This document shows, piece by piece, positions 42,088-51,413 of a stretch of 64,000 nucleotides of DNA (within the stretch, counting starts at the first letter, position 1; every line of letters starts with the position of its first letter). The stretch is from assembly GCA_052244495.1 (NCBI GenBank), contig JBQPXH010000009.1, one strand, 5' to 3'. The position numbers and the translations under genes were made by a program. A model generated the notes under the pieces. The model searched no databases. It was not told the DNA's origin and saw only the letters and a list, made by a program, of their open reading frames with translations. Source of the DNA: Cereibacter_A sp052244495 (GTDB lineage: Bacteria; Pseudomonadota; Alphaproteobacteria; Rhodobacterales; Rhodobacteraceae).

Positions 42088-43399
42088 CCCGGTGCGACTC
42101 CGTCTCCTGCAGGAGACGCGCGGCCGCAAGCGCGGCGCGCAACTCTGCCACCGTCATCGTCTCCTCGGCCGAACCCTCTCCACGGCCGGCCCTGATCGCC
42201 GACTGCGTGACCATGATGATGAAGACAAGCACCGCCGGCAGCAGGTCGATGGCGATGGCACCGGCCCAGCTCGGGACGAAATTGCCGGCATACCGGATCA
42301 CCGCATCGGCGGCCGAAATGGGCGTGTAGACCGTCTCCTCGGCCGGCGGCAGCACCTCGACCTCGGCCGCCGCGCCGCGCAGTGTCTCGGCCCGCTGGCG
42401 CAGCAGCGACAGGACCGAGTCGATCGTGCTCGCCTGGCTCGACCGGGCGAGGTCCGAGCCTCCGTCAAGCTCGGGCAGCACGACGGACTCGGCCAGATCC
42501 TGCGCCGCACGCGCCACCAGCGGCGCCACGTTGAGTTGCCGCAACTGCGCCACGATCCCCGCCAGCCGCACGGCTTCCTCCGAGAAGCGGACCGACCGCT
42601 GCTCGACCGGCCCCGCCTCGACCGTCAGCGCGCGCATCCTGCTGAGGATCGCGTTGCCCTCGGCGAAAGCGGCGGCCAGTGGCGCATCCTGCGCGGCGAT
42701 CTGCGTCTCCAGCGCCTCCAGCTCGGCCGCTTTCTGGGTGAGCACGCGAAACACCGCCCCCCGCCCGGCGAAGCCCGAGAGATCGCCCACCGCCTCCTGC
42801 TCGGACAGGTCGCCGAAGCTCTGCCGCACCCGCGCCACGTCGCGCCCGAGGCTCTGGCCCGCGATCGCATTCGAATGCGCTTGCTCGAGCGATGCCTGGT
42901 AGTCCTGCACCGTCTCGGCCAGGTGCTGCTCGACCGCCGCCGCTCCGGCGAGCGCTGCGGCGTTCAGCCAGGAGGACATGGCGATGATGGCGAGGCTGCC
43001 GAGCGCCATCGAACAGAGCAGGCCGATCCGCGACGCCGCGCTGCGCATCGCGGGCAGCAGTCGCATCATGTAGGACCAGAAGACGAAGATCCCGACCGAG
43101 ACCGCGATGGAATAGGACAGCGCGGCGAAGGTCGTCCACGCGCCGGTATCGTCCAGAAGCGTCCGGACCCCGAGATAGGTGTAGATGCCGGAGGCGGCGG
43201 CCAGCACGCCAAGCGCCACGCCGGTGAAACTGTCGAGCCATCCGAGGTGCCGCTCGAGTTCTCGCGCATGCCGGGCGCCGGATCGCTCGGCAAACGGTGG
43301 CGCCGCAGACGGTCCGGCCTGCCTCTGGCCCGCGTCGAGACTCTGCCGCCGCGGATCCGGAGGCGCAGCGGTCGGCAACTCGGGGGTCGTGTCCGGCAT
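42074..43399 (-). CDS. multi-pass membrane protein of unknown function
   Basis: 441 residues from the ATG at 43397-43399; an upstream in-frame ATG at 43447 is possible. The N-terminal 50 residues are Pro-rich and charged. Three TM segments (about 60-140: FTGVALGVLAAASGIYTYLGV, SYSIAVSVGIFVFWSYMM, IGLLCSMALGSLAIIAMSSWL) are followed by a long Ala/Glu/Gln-rich helical domain of about 220 residues, then a final TM (WAGAIAIDLLPAVLVFIIMV). The layout resembles a membrane-tethered coiled coil. Translationally coupled to the ClpP-like protein, so the two may form a membrane complex. No family name recognised. Confidence 0.75.
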   Translation of the reverse strand: MPDTTPELPTAAPPDPRRQSLDAGQRQAGPSAAPPFAERSGARHARELERHLGWLDSFTGVALGVLAAASGIYTYLGVRTLLDDTGAWTTFAALSYSIAVSVGIFVFWSYMMRLLPAMRSAASRIGLLCSMALGSLAIIAMSSWLNAAALAGAAAVEQHLAETVQDYQASLEQAHSNAIAGQSLGRDVARVRQSFGDLSEQEAVGDLSGFAGRGAVFRVLTQKAAELEALETQIAAQDAPLAAAFAEGNAILSRMRALTVEAGPVEQRSVRFSEEAVRLAGIVAQLRQLNVAPLVARAAQDLAESVVLPELDGGSDLARSSQASTIDSVLSLLRQRAETLRGAAAEVEVLPPAEETVYTPISAADAVIRYAGNFVPSWAGAIAIDLLPAVLVFIIMVTQSAIRAGRGEGSAEETMTVAELRAALAAARLLQETESHRDAAP

Positions 43400-43524
43400 A
43401 GGCTCAACCTTCCAGCGGGTATCGGCGCCGAAGGGTTCCGCGCGCACGTTGATCTATGTCTTGCGACACGTCGGACGAAGGCGCTTGTCCCTCACGCCGC
43501 TTCAAGAACGCGCGAGGTGGCGCT

Positions 43525-44652
43525 TCAGCGTGCCGCCGCCAGCCGCGCCGTCGCGGGCACCAGCGCCATCATGACCGCGAGCATCCAGAAGGCGGTCGGA
43601 AGGCTGGTGAGATGTGAGGCGAAGCCGATCAGCGCCGGCCCCGCCAGGATGCCCGCGTAGCCGGTCGTCGTGACGGCCGCGATGGCCAGCGCAGGCGGCA
43701 TCGAGGTCTGGCGGCCGGCAAGGCTGAAGAGCACCGGCACGATGTTCGATGCCCCGAGCCCGATCAGCACGAAGCCCGCCATGGCGCCCGGCCTCCAGTC
43801 CCAAAGGAGGAGCAGCGCGAAGCCCGCCAGCGTCAGAAGCCCGCCCTGGACGAGAACCCTCCGGTCGCCGAGAGCCATGACGATCCGGTCGCCGGCCAGC
43901 CGCCCGATGGTCATGGCCACCGAGAAGAGCATGTAGCCGAGACCGCCCTGCGCCGGCTCCGTCAGCCCCCGCCCCACGAGGAGAAGCGCGCCCCAGTCGA
44001 GAAGCGCGCCCTCGACGAGGAAGGTGACGGCGGCAAGTCCCGCAAGCAGCAGCACTGCGGCCCGCGGGACGACGAGTTGCGGCGGCTCGCCCCCCCGCGC
44101 GCGCAGAAGCCTCGGCCCCGCACCAATGATGGCCGCCAGCGCAATGGCGCTGCCTGTCACCGCGGCAAGGGCGGGTGACAGTCCCTGCGACAGCAGCACC
44201 GTCATCACCCCGGCGCCGGCGAAGCCGCCCACACTGAACATGGCGTGGAAACCCGACATCAGCGGTCGGCCGGCGTCGCGCTCGACCGCAACGGCATGGA
44301 CGTTCATCGCCACGTCGAGCGTTCCCAGAGATGCGCCGAAAAGCAGGAGCGCAAGCGCCAGCAGCCAGGCCTGTCCCGCCGTTCCGAGTACGGGAAGGAT
44401 CAGCACCATCCCGATGCCGCCCAGGAGGATCATGGGCCGCGCCCCGGTCCTTGCGCTGATCCAGCCCGTGATCGGCATGGCCACAAGAGATCCGACCCCG
44501 AGACAGAGAAGCAGGAGTCCCAGTTGCGCGTCGTCCGCGCCCGAGCGTGTCTTGGCGAAGGGCACGAGCGGCGCCCAGCAGGACATGGCGAAACCCGCCG
44601 CAAAGAAGGACAGCCGCGTGGCGAGGCGCGTGGAAGGCGTGTCGTCTGTCAT
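43525..44652 (-). CDS. MFS transporter
   Basis: 375 residues from the ATG at 44650-44652, 12 predicted TM helices. FFAAGFAMSCWAPLVPFAKTRSGADDAQLGLLLLCLG, then the loop 2-3 region GWISARTGARP, is the pattern of the YbjJ/FucP-like MFS group often annotated as inner membrane transport protein. ERDAGRPLMSGFHAMFSVGG and a second-half AGDRIVMALGDRRVL are also typical. It lies on the same strand as the downstream-numbered ligase cluster (267-base gap), so it may export the cluster's product. Substrate unknown. Confidence 0.85.
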   Translation of the reverse strand: MTDDTPSTRLATRLSFFAAGFAMSCWAPLVPFAKTRSGADDAQLGLLLLCLGVGSLVAMPITGWISARTGARPMILLGGIGMVLILPVLGTAGQAWLLALALLLFGASLGTLDVAMNVHAVAVERDAGRPLMSGFHAMFSVGGFAGAGVMTVLLSQGLSPALAAVTGSAIALAAIIGAGPRLLRARGGEPPQLVVPRAAVLLLAGLAAVTFLVEGALLDWGALLLVGRGLTEPAQGGLGYMLFSVAMTIGRLAGDRIVMALGDRRVLVQGGLLTLAGFALLLLWDWRPGAMAGFVLIGLGASNIVPVLFSLAGRQTSMPPALAIAAVTTTGYAGILAGPALIGFASHLTSLPTAFWMLAVMMALVPATARLAAAR

Positions 44653-44918
44653 CGTGTCGTGATCTCGCAAGAAGGGGCCGGTGGCGCGTCGGGACAACCG
44701 GCGGTCGGGGCCGACGCTCGGCATCTCCTCCCGGTCTTCGGCAGGAAGACCGTGGACGCCGCAAGCCGCAAACCTTGTGCCCCACCGGAACGGATCCCGC
44801 AATGACGGATACGGTGGCGACGTTCTGTGCCCATGGCGGAGGCATCACGCCTCCTCACCGGCAGGTCGACATGACCGACGGCATCCGGCTGCCACGAAGC
44901 AGTCTGGCGCAGCGTCCG

Positions 44919-46259
44919 TCAGCCGCGTTTCTGCTTGAAGCGCTCCGTCGTCAGCGGCTCTTCCGTCACCTCGATCCTCTGCGGGATCTTGTAGGCTTCG
45001 AGCCGCCCCATGAGCCCCTTGCGCAGAAGCGTCCGGATCTCCGCCTTCGCGAGCCGAGGATCCCTCATGCGGACGCGGGCGCAGACGGCGGCGCCGAGCA
45101 TCGGATGCGGCATCCCGTGGACTGCGACTTCCGCGACCTCCGGAAGCGTCATGATCGCCGCCTCGACCTCCGCCGGAAAGACCTTCTGCCCGCCGACGTT
45201 GATCATGTCGCCAGCCCGGCCGAGGAGACGCAGCCGGTCGCCCTCCACCTCGACCAGATCGCCGGTCCGGTACCAGCCGTCGGGGGTGAAGGGGCTCGGC
45301 GCATTGAGATAGCCGATCATCGCGCTCGTCGCACGGATCTCGAGAAGGCCCTCCACCACCCGCCATGAGGCGCCCTCGCCATCCAGACGGATCCAGCGCG
45401 ACCGCGCGCCGTCGGACCGCGAGCGCAGGGCGCCAAGTTCGGAGGTACCGTACTTCTGGATCAGCTGCGCGTTCGGGAAGGCATCGGCCACACGGTCAAG
45501 CAGTCCCTGCGGCATCATCTCGGCGCCGTAGGTGATGATGCGCAGGCTCGGAAGATGAAGGTCGGCGCCACCTGTCAGAAGCAGGAGGTTGAGGAAGGAC
45601 GGAGCCGTCGGCAGGACCTCGACACCGTGACGCGCGATGCGGTCAAGCACTGCCGGAACGGAACGATCAGGCAGGCAGACCAGCGTCGAGCCGTTCGCCA
45701 GCGCATAGAGCAGCGTGTCGATGCCGGCGATGTGGTCGAAGAGGAGGAACGCCAGCGTCACCAGATCCTTGCCCGGCTTCTCGAACTTGGAGAGCAGGCG
45801 GCGCAGGTCATGAACCGCCCCCTTCGGCGCCCCGGATGTGCCCGAGGTGAAGATCACGAGACCCGGCGCCTTCTCGGAGCGGAGCCGGTCGAGCAGCGGG
45901 TGTGCCGAGCGTCCCCCCAGCGGCACGAGCACGTCCCGCGCAGCCTCGATCCGCCATTCGGCATCGGCGATTGTCGCAAACTCCTCCCGGCCCTCGGCGC
46001 TCGTGGGAGCGACCGGCGTCACGACGGCCTGGTGCCGCCAGAGTGCAAGAAGCCATGCCACCGCGTCGGGGCCGTAGTCGCCGCAGAGCTGAACCGACGA
46101 GCCATGCGGCACAGCTTCCGCCTCCAGCCGCCGGCCCGCGTGTTCGACGCGGGCCAGCAGCGCTTCGTAGGTCGTCCTGCTCCCGTCCGCGGCGATGAGG
46201 GCCGTCCTGCCGCCCGCCGCCGACATGCGGTCGAGCAGATGCCGCAATCCGTCCGCCAT
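44919..46259 (-). CDS. AMP-forming acyl/amino-acid ligase
   Basis: 446 residues from the ATG at 46257-46259; the preceding gene stops one base upstream. ANL superfamily motifs: A3 LVIFTSGTSGAPKGAVH, A5 QKYGTSELGALRSR, A7 GWYRTGDLVEVEGD, A8 GRAGDMINVGGQKVFPAEVE, and a C-terminal A10 TTERFKQKRG with the catalytic Lys. Shorter than usual fatty acyl-CoA synthetases (about 520-550), closer to benzoate-CoA or standalone aryl/acyl-ACP ligases. It directly follows an SDR and a carrier protein gene, so it probably loads that carrier rather than CoA. Confidence 0.87.
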   Translation of the reverse strand: MADGLRHLLDRMSAAGGRTALIAADGSRTTYEALLARVEHAGRRLEAEAVPHGSSVQLCGDYGPDAVAWLLALWRHQAVVTPVAPTSAEGREEFATIADAEWRIEAARDVLVPLGGRSAHPLLDRLRSEKAPGLVIFTSGTSGAPKGAVHDLRRLLSKFEKPGKDLVTLAFLLFDHIAGIDTLLYALANGSTLVCLPDRSVPAVLDRIARHGVEVLPTAPSFLNLLLLTGGADLHLPSLRIITYGAEMMPQGLLDRVADAFPNAQLIQKYGTSELGALRSRSDGARSRWIRLDGEGASWRVVEGLLEIRATSAMIGYLNAPSPFTPDGWYRTGDLVEVEGDRLRLLGRAGDMINVGGQKVFPAEVEAAIMTLPEVAEVAVHGMPHPMLGAAVCARVRMRDPRLAKAEIRTLLRKGLMGRLEAYKIPQRIEVTEEPLTTERFKQKRG

Positions 46260-46260
46260 G

Positions 46261-46956
46261 TCAGACGCCACCGAGATAGATGGTCTGCCCGGTCACGAAG
46301 TCCGACTCCCTGCGCAGGAAGAAGTCGCAGACGTTCAGGACATCCTCCATCGCTCCATAGCGCGGGATCGCCTGCCGAGCGATCAGGGCGGACATCTTCT
46401 CCTCGGGCACGGCACCCACCAGATCGGTCGGGACCGGCGTCGGCCCCACCGCATTGACGGTGATGCCCATGGGCGCGAGTTCGCGCGCCAGCACCTCGGT
46501 CAGCGAGACGACGGCCGCCTTCGAGGCGGCATAGGCGGCCTCGCCCTCGAGCTTGAGCGGAGTGGCGACGGTCGCGAAGTTCACGATGCGGCCATAGCGA
46601 TGCCGGCCCATCAGCTTCGCGGCTTCACGGCAGAAGAGGAACGTGCCCAGCACGTTCGTCGCGAAGACCCGCTGCACGGTGCTGCCGGGGGTCAGCAGCA
46701 CATGGTTCATTGATGCGATGCCCGCGTTGTTCAGAAGCGCGTCCAGCCGCCCTTCCTTCCGGCGCACATCCTGCATCATCGAGGCCACCGCGCGCTCGTC
46801 GGCGACGTCGAGTTCGTAGTGGCGGTAGCCGTCGTGCACGAGATCGCTCGCATCGCGGGAACATCCGACGACCCGGCAGCCACGCTCGAGGTAGGTCTCG
46901 GCCAGCGCGCGGCCGATCCCCTTGCGCGTGCCGGTGATCGCGATCACCTGGCTCAT
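46261..46956 (-). CDS. SDR-family 3-oxoacyl-ACP reductase-like
   Basis: 231 residues. Classic SDR: NAD(P) motif ITGTRKGIGRALAETYLERG, NNAG in LLNNAGIASMNH, catalytic NFATVATP and YxxxK in AAYAASKAAVVSL. The Arg/Ser pattern after TG suggests NADPH. The start (46954-46956) overlaps the carrier protein stop by 4 bases (ATGA). FabG-like, probably reducing a carrier-bound 3-oxoacyl or aldehyde intermediate in this small cluster. Confidence 0.87.
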   Translation of the reverse strand: MSQVIAITGTRKGIGRALAETYLERGCRVVGCSRDASDLVHDGYRHYELDVADERAVASMMQDVRRKEGRLDALLNNAGIASMNHVLLTPGSTVQRVFATNVLGTFLFCREAAKLMGRHRYGRIVNFATVATPLKLEGEAAYAASKAAVVSLTEVLARELAPMGITVNAVGPTPVPTDLVGAVPEEKMSALIARQAIPRYGAMEDVLNVCDFFLRRESDFVTGQTIYLGGV

Positions 46957-47264
46957 GCTGCGTCGGCTCCGGAGACGAGTTCCGCCGCGTATTCGGCCAG
47001 GCTGCGCAGGCTCCGGTAGGGACTGCGCCTGCGGGACATCGCCGCTTCGGAGGCGAGGACAATGTCGCAGCCGGTCTCGTCGCCGACATGCTGCTCCGCG
47101 GCCATCACGAAATTGACCAGCCCCAGCGAGTCGAGCGCACTTCCGTCGCCGTAGAGCACGGCATCCGGGTCCGAAGATATCTGGCGCTCGGGCGGGAGGG
47201 TCAGGTTGACCTCCTCGACCGCATTCTGCATGGCGGCCAGAAGCCGGTCCTTGTCGATAGTCAT
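46953..47264 (-). CDS. acyl/peptidyl carrier protein
   Basis: 103 residues. The 4'-phosphopantetheine site is Ser in GSALDSLGLVNFVM; the helix I-II spacing fits a carrier protein, with a longer C-terminus than AcpP (positively charged MSRRRSPYRSLRSL, then AEYAAELVSG). Upstream of SDR and ligase with overlapping reading frames. Not the housekeeping ACP, whose sequence DSLDTVEL is different. Probably dedicated to the cluster. Confidence 0.87.
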   Translation of the reverse strand: MTIDKDRLLAAMQNAVEEVNLTLPPERQISSDPDAVLYGDGSALDSLGLVNFVMAAEQHVGDETGCDIVLASEAAMSRRRSPYRSLRSLAEYAAELVSGADAA

Positions 47265-47292
47265 GAAAATACTCCGTTGAAAAAAGGCTTCA

Positions 47293-47949
47293 TTATTCTG
47301 CTTCCGAACGTGCCTTCGGCAGGACGCGCGGCGGCGGCACGAAGAGCGTGCAATCGGGCGGCACGTCGGACGAGATCACACAGTTCGGGCCCACCGTGAC
47401 GTTGTCGCCGATGGTCACATTGCCCATGACGACGACGCCCACGCCGAAGCGCACCTCGTTGCCGATCACGGGCCCCTGGCCCTCGATCCAGTCGGTCCCC
47501 ACGCCGAACGTAACGCCCTGCCGGATGACGCAGTTGTGTCCGACCGTCGCGTGGCGATGGATCACGATCCCGTTCTGATGGCCGAGCTGGAGCCTGCGCC
47601 CGATCCGAACGCTGCGCTCGATCTCGATGCCATAGAAGTTCCGGCAGAAAAGTTGCCCCACCGCATGCACTGCGCGCGCGAGCAGGCGAAGCGGTGGACG
47701 CAGGTTCGCGGAATGGACGCCGATCCGGTGGGTCCAGAGCGCGTGGAGACCCGGCGCGAAGATATCGCGCTCGTGCGCCCGGTAATCCTCGCCGATGATG
47801 TAGCGGAGGCCGACATTGCGGATCATGGCCGCCTCGTCGCCATCGAACGGCATCTGGAGCATGCGCTCCAACGCATCGCTGCGCGAGGAGACGACCGCCG
47901 CGGGAAGGCGGTCCTCGGAGGCGGAAGTCGGTTCAAAGTTCTTCGTCAT
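47293..47949 (-). CDS. serine O-acetyltransferase-like hexapeptide transferase
   Basis: 218 residues if started at the ATG at 47947-47949 (other in-frame ATGs at 47992-47994 and 48112-48114; ribosome sites are weak, so the start is uncertain). The C-terminal half is a left-handed beta-helix of hexapeptide repeats: GHQNGIVIHRHATVGHNCVIRQGVTFGVG, IGNEVRFGVGVVVMGNVTIGDNVTVGPNCVISSDVPP. Histidines at IVIHRHATVGHN are as in CysE-type acetyltransferases. The N-terminal helical domain (MIRNVGLRYIIGEDYRAHERDIFAPG) is atypical for housekeeping CysE. 28 bases before the carrier protein, so it belongs to the same cluster. Confidence 0.8.
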   Translation of the reverse strand: MTKNFEPTSASEDRLPAAVVSSRSDALERMLQMPFDGDEAAMIRNVGLRYIIGEDYRAHERDIFAPGLHALWTHRIGVHSANLRPPLRLLARAVHAVGQLFCRNFYGIEIERSVRIGRRLQLGHQNGIVIHRHATVGHNCVIRQGVTFGVGTDWIEGQGPVIGNEVRFGVGVVVMGNVTIGDNVTVGPNCVISSDVPPDCTLFVPPPRVLPKARSEAE

Positions 47950-48768
47950 CGTCACCAGAGAGGCTGGAGCCTCGATCGGCCAGAAGGACCGCATGACAGA
48001 CCAGCGCAGGAAATCCGCGTCGCTTCGATAGCGCTGCGAGGGATCGGCAGATCCGCTGGCCGGCTGGTCAGATCCGATATGCAGCAGGACCGCGAAAGGC
48101 GAGTCCAGCCGCAAATCACATCATGGGATCGAGGCAATCTAGCGTGGTCCGGCGGATCAGCGGCCGGAAGAGCCACCCGGAATCACACCGGGTCCATGCG
48201 ATTGATCAGAGGGTAACGTGACCGCTTCCGATGACAAGTCCGAAATCATGCACATGCAGCAAGAGGTTGGATGCGCGCCAGGAATATGCGACGGCGCACA
48301 TTATTCAGGTTGTCCCGCAACTCCTCATGCGGGAATACCCACGCGCGGCGCGGCGCGCCCCCACACGACACGCGAACCGTGATGCGCCGCCCGTGGCGGG
48401 AACCTCAAGGGGCTTCCACCGCGTCCGGGTCGCCGGGACAGGCAGGCCGCCCAGAGGCCACCTTCGCGTGCTTCACTTCGGCACGATCCTGATCCGCTGG
48501 TTCATCCCGAGCCCCGCATTCGTGACCGGCCGACCCGAGCGCCTTCCGACCTTTGGACCATTGCCGCCACCATGGCGGCCGGCGATCCTCATCGTCACTC
48601 CGGACACCCCAGGGGATCCGCCGATGCGGCACGGCCCCCGTCTTCCGCGAGAGGCCAGCCACGCCCGCGAGCAACGGGCGCAGCCACACCTCCCGCAGGT
48701 GGGGCTCGTCCGGAGAAATCCCGGCATGGCGCCGGGCCAAAGGCCGGTATGGAGGAGGCGGCGGACCA
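47950..48768. other. divergent intergenic region
   Basis: About 800 bases between the acetyltransferase and the GAF-Fis regulator. If the acetyltransferase begins at its first ATG (48114), some of this is coding. The remaining ORFs are unsupported. No RNA gene found. Confidence 0.35.
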
Positions 48769-49719
48769 GTGCCAGCAAGCGACACGCAGATACATCTCGC
48801 CCGGATCGAGCAGGCGCTGGCGGCCGATGCCGCGGCACGCTCCGCGCTGGTGGCGTCCTGGTCGCGCTCGGCCAATGTCCACGGACTCGATCCGGCGCGC
48901 CACAGCCGGCACGAGCGCCTGACGGCCACCGAGTTCCGCATGGCACGCGAGCGTCTGGAAGGCCTTCTGCGTGTCGCAGGACCGACGCTTGATCGGCTCT
49001 TCCATCTCGTCTCGGGCATGGGCGCCTGCGTGCTTCTTGCCGATCGCGACGGCATTCCCCTGGACCGGAGGGGTCGTGCAGCCGACGATCGCGACTTCGA
49101 GGATTGCGGGCTCTGGACGGGCACCGTCTGGTCCGAGGCGCGCGCCGGCACCAACGGGATCGGCACCTGCCTTGCCGAGGAGCGCGCGGTCACCATCCAC
49201 CGCGATCAGCACTTCTTCAGCGCGCATATCGCCCTCAGCTGCACCAGCGCGCCGATCCATGATGCGGAGGGTTCTCTGGCCGCGGTGATTGACGTCTCGT
49301 CGACACGGTCCGAAGTCACGCGCGATGTGGCCGCCCTCATCGGCCGGTCCGTGACGGATGCCGCGCGCCAGATCGAGACGGACCTGTTCCACGCCCGTTT
49401 CCCGAACGAGCGGATGGTCCTCGTGCCCGGAGCGGACCGGACATCGCAGCGCGCCATCCTCGCAGTCGATGCGGACGAACTGGTCGTGGGCGCGACCCGC
49501 GCCGCCCGCCTTCACTTCGGGCTCCGCGGCGATCTCGCCCGCGCACCGGTGCCGGCCGCGGATCTCCTCGGCATCCTGGCACACGAATCGCCCGATGCGG
49601 CAGAACGCGCCGTCCTCAACAGGGCGCTGGCCCGCGCCGGCGGCAATGTCTCGGCCGCCGCCCGCTCGCTCGGGCTCAGTCGTGCGACCCTCCACCGCCG
49701 CCTTGGACGCCGGAACTGA
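48769..49719 (+). CDS. GAF-Fis transcriptional regulator (AcoR-like without AAA+ domain)
   Basis: 316 residues from a GTG at 48769, with GGAGGAGG 10 bases upstream. N-terminal helical segment (RSALVASWSRSANVHGLDPARHSRHERL) as in AcoR proteins. A GAF domain follows (about 75-200: LVSGMGACVLLADRDGIPLDRRG, WTGTVWSEARAGTNGIGTCLAEERAVTIHRDQHF, CTSAPIHDAEGSLAAVIDVS). The C-terminal Fis-type helix-turn-helix is NRALARAGGNVSAAARSLGLSRATLHRRLGRR. No sigma-54 AAA+ domain lies between them, so it works without sigma-54 activation. It is directly upstream of, and co-directional with, the aldehyde dehydrogenase it most likely controls. Confidence 0.87.
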   Translation: MPASDTQIHLARIEQALAADAAARSALVASWSRSANVHGLDPARHSRHERLTATEFRMARERLEGLLRVAGPTLDRLFHLVSGMGACVLLADRDGIPLDRRGRAADDRDFEDCGLWTGTVWSEARAGTNGIGTCLAEERAVTIHRDQHFFSAHIALSCTSAPIHDAEGSLAAVIDVSSTRSEVTRDVAALIGRSVTDAARQIETDLFHARFPNERMVLVPGADRTSQRAILAVDADELVVGATRAARLHFGLRGDLARAPVPAADLLGILAHESPDAAERAVLNRALARAGGNVSAAARSLGLSRATLHRRLGRRN

Positions 49720-49856
49720 ACCTGCCCTGCTCACCTGTCGCAGAAACGCGACACAGGGGCCGCGCGATCTGACGCGGCCGGAGTGACGCCGGCCGGCAAG
49801 GCGGCAATCCTTCTCCTATGGCCGCGAGGAGACGGCCCGAGAGGAGGATCTGCACA

Positions 49857-51374
49857 ATGAACAAGGTGGAACATTTCCGCATCCGCACCGCTCCCTTCAA
49901 GGAGCGCTACGACAACTTCATCGGCGGCGAGTTCCGCGCCCCCGCCAATGGAAGCTATTTCGAGAACGTCTCGCCCGTGACAGGGCGGATCATCGGCCAG
50001 ATCGCACGCTCGGATGCGACCGACATCGAGGCCGCCCTCGATGCGGCCCATGCGGCCCGCGAGGGCTGGGGCCGCACCAGCGCCGACCAGCGGTCGCGCG
50101 TGCTGCTCAGGATCGCCGACCGGATGGAAGAGAATCTCGAGCTTCTCGCAACCGCCGAGACCTGGGACAACGGCAAGCCGATCCGCGAGACGATGGCCGC
50201 GGACCTGCCGCTCGCCATCGACCATTTCCGCTACTTCGCGGGCGTGCTGCGCGCGCAGGAAGGTTCGATCTCCGAGATCGACCAGGATACCATTGCCTAC
50301 CACTTCCACGAACCACTGGGCGTGGTGGGGCAGATCATTCCGTGGAACTTCCCGCTGCTGATGGCGTGCTGGAAGCTCGCGCCCGCACTGGCCGCCGGCA
50401 ACTGCGTGGTGCTGAAGCCTGCCGAGCAGACCCCGGCCGGGATCATGGTCTTTGCCGAACTGATCGCCGATCTGCTGCCGCCGGGTGTGCTCAACGTGGT
50501 GAACGGCTTCGGGATCGAGGCCGGCAAGCCGCTCGCCTCGTCGAACCGGATCGCCAAGATCGCCTTCACCGGCGAGACCTCGACCGGGCGGCTCATCATG
50601 CAATACGCCAGCCAGAACCTGATCCCGGTGACTCTGGAACTGGGCGGCAAGTCTCCCAACATCTTCTTCGAGGATGTCTGCGCGGACGACGACGACTTCC
50701 TCGACAAGGCGGTCGAGGGTTTCGCGATGTTCGCGCTCAACCAGGGCGAGGTCTGCACCTGCCCCTCGCGCGCCCTGATCCACGAGAAGATCTACGACCG
50801 GTTCATGGAGAAGGCCCTCAAGCGCGTCGAGGCCATCGTGCAGGGCGACCCGCTGGATCCCGAGACGATGATCGGCGCCCAGGCCTCCTCCGAGCAGATG
50901 GAGAAGATCCTCAGCTACATCGACATCGGCCGGAAGGAAGGCGCGGAGGTGCTGACTGGCGGCGAACGAAACCACCTCGGCGGCGACCTCGAGGGCGGCT
51001 ACTACGTCAGGCCGACCGTGCTGAAGGGACATAACCGGATGCGGGTCTTCCAGGAGGAGATCTTCGGCCCCGTCGTCTCGGTCACGACCTTCAAGGACGC
51101 CGACGAAGCTCTGCACATCGCGAACGACACGCTATACGGCCTCGGCGCGGGCGTCTGGAGCCGTGACGTGAACACCTGCTACCGCTTCGGCCGGGCGATC
51201 CACGCGGGTCGCGTCTGGACCAACTGCTATCACGCCTATCCGGCCCACGCGGCCTTCGGCGGCTACAAGCAGTCGGGCATTGGGCGCGAGACGCACAAGA
51301 TGATGCTCGATCACTACCAGCAGACCAAGAACCTGCTGGTAAGTTACTCGCCCCAGAAGCTCGGCTTCTTCTGA
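49857..51374 (+). CDS. NAD+-dependent aldehyde dehydrogenase (AcoD/ExaC type)
   Basis: 505 residues from the ATG at 49857 (GAGGAGGATCTGCAC upstream). The catalytic Cys is residue 300 in NQGEVCTCPSRALI (a CTC doublet) and the general base Glu is residue 261 in VTLELGGKSPNIFF. HEPLGVVGQIIPWNFPLLMACWKLAPALAAGNCVVLKPAEQTP and FTGETSTGRLI are family motifs; the C-terminus is YSPQKLGFF, the ending typical of acetaldehyde/PQQ-ethanol pathway ALDHs. Oxidises short-chain aldehydes to acids. Regulated by the adjacent GAF-Fis protein by inference. Confidence 0.93.
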   Translation: MNKVEHFRIRTAPFKERYDNFIGGEFRAPANGSYFENVSPVTGRIIGQIARSDATDIEAALDAAHAAREGWGRTSADQRSRVLLRIADRMEENLELLATAETWDNGKPIRETMAADLPLAIDHFRYFAGVLRAQEGSISEIDQDTIAYHFHEPLGVVGQIIPWNFPLLMACWKLAPALAAGNCVVLKPAEQTPAGIMVFAELIADLLPPGVLNVVNGFGIEAGKPLASSNRIAKIAFTGETSTGRLIMQYASQNLIPVTLELGGKSPNIFFEDVCADDDDFLDKAVEGFAMFALNQGEVCTCPSRALIHEKIYDRFMEKALKRVEAIVQGDPLDPETMIGAQASSEQMEKILSYIDIGRKEGAEVLTGGERNHLGGDLEGGYYVRPTVLKGHNRMRVFQEEIFGPVVSVTTFKDADEALHIANDTLYGLGAGVWSRDVNTCYRFGRAIHAGRVWTNCYHAYPAHAAFGGYKQSGIGRETHKMMLDHYQQTKNLLVSYSPQKLGFF

Positions 51375-51413
51375 GCAACCAGCGCGGGGTCCCTCCCTGC
51401 CCCGCGCCTGCGA

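Noticed and set aside
43502..44848. 448-codon minus-strand ORF in the MFS region
   Set aside because: Overlaps the real MFS frame; its translation is His/Arg/Gly-rich without hydrophobic helices.
48231..48992. 253-codon ORF upstream of the GAF-Fis regulator
   Set aside because: No domain, Arg/Pro-rich, and overlaps the well-supported regulator start.
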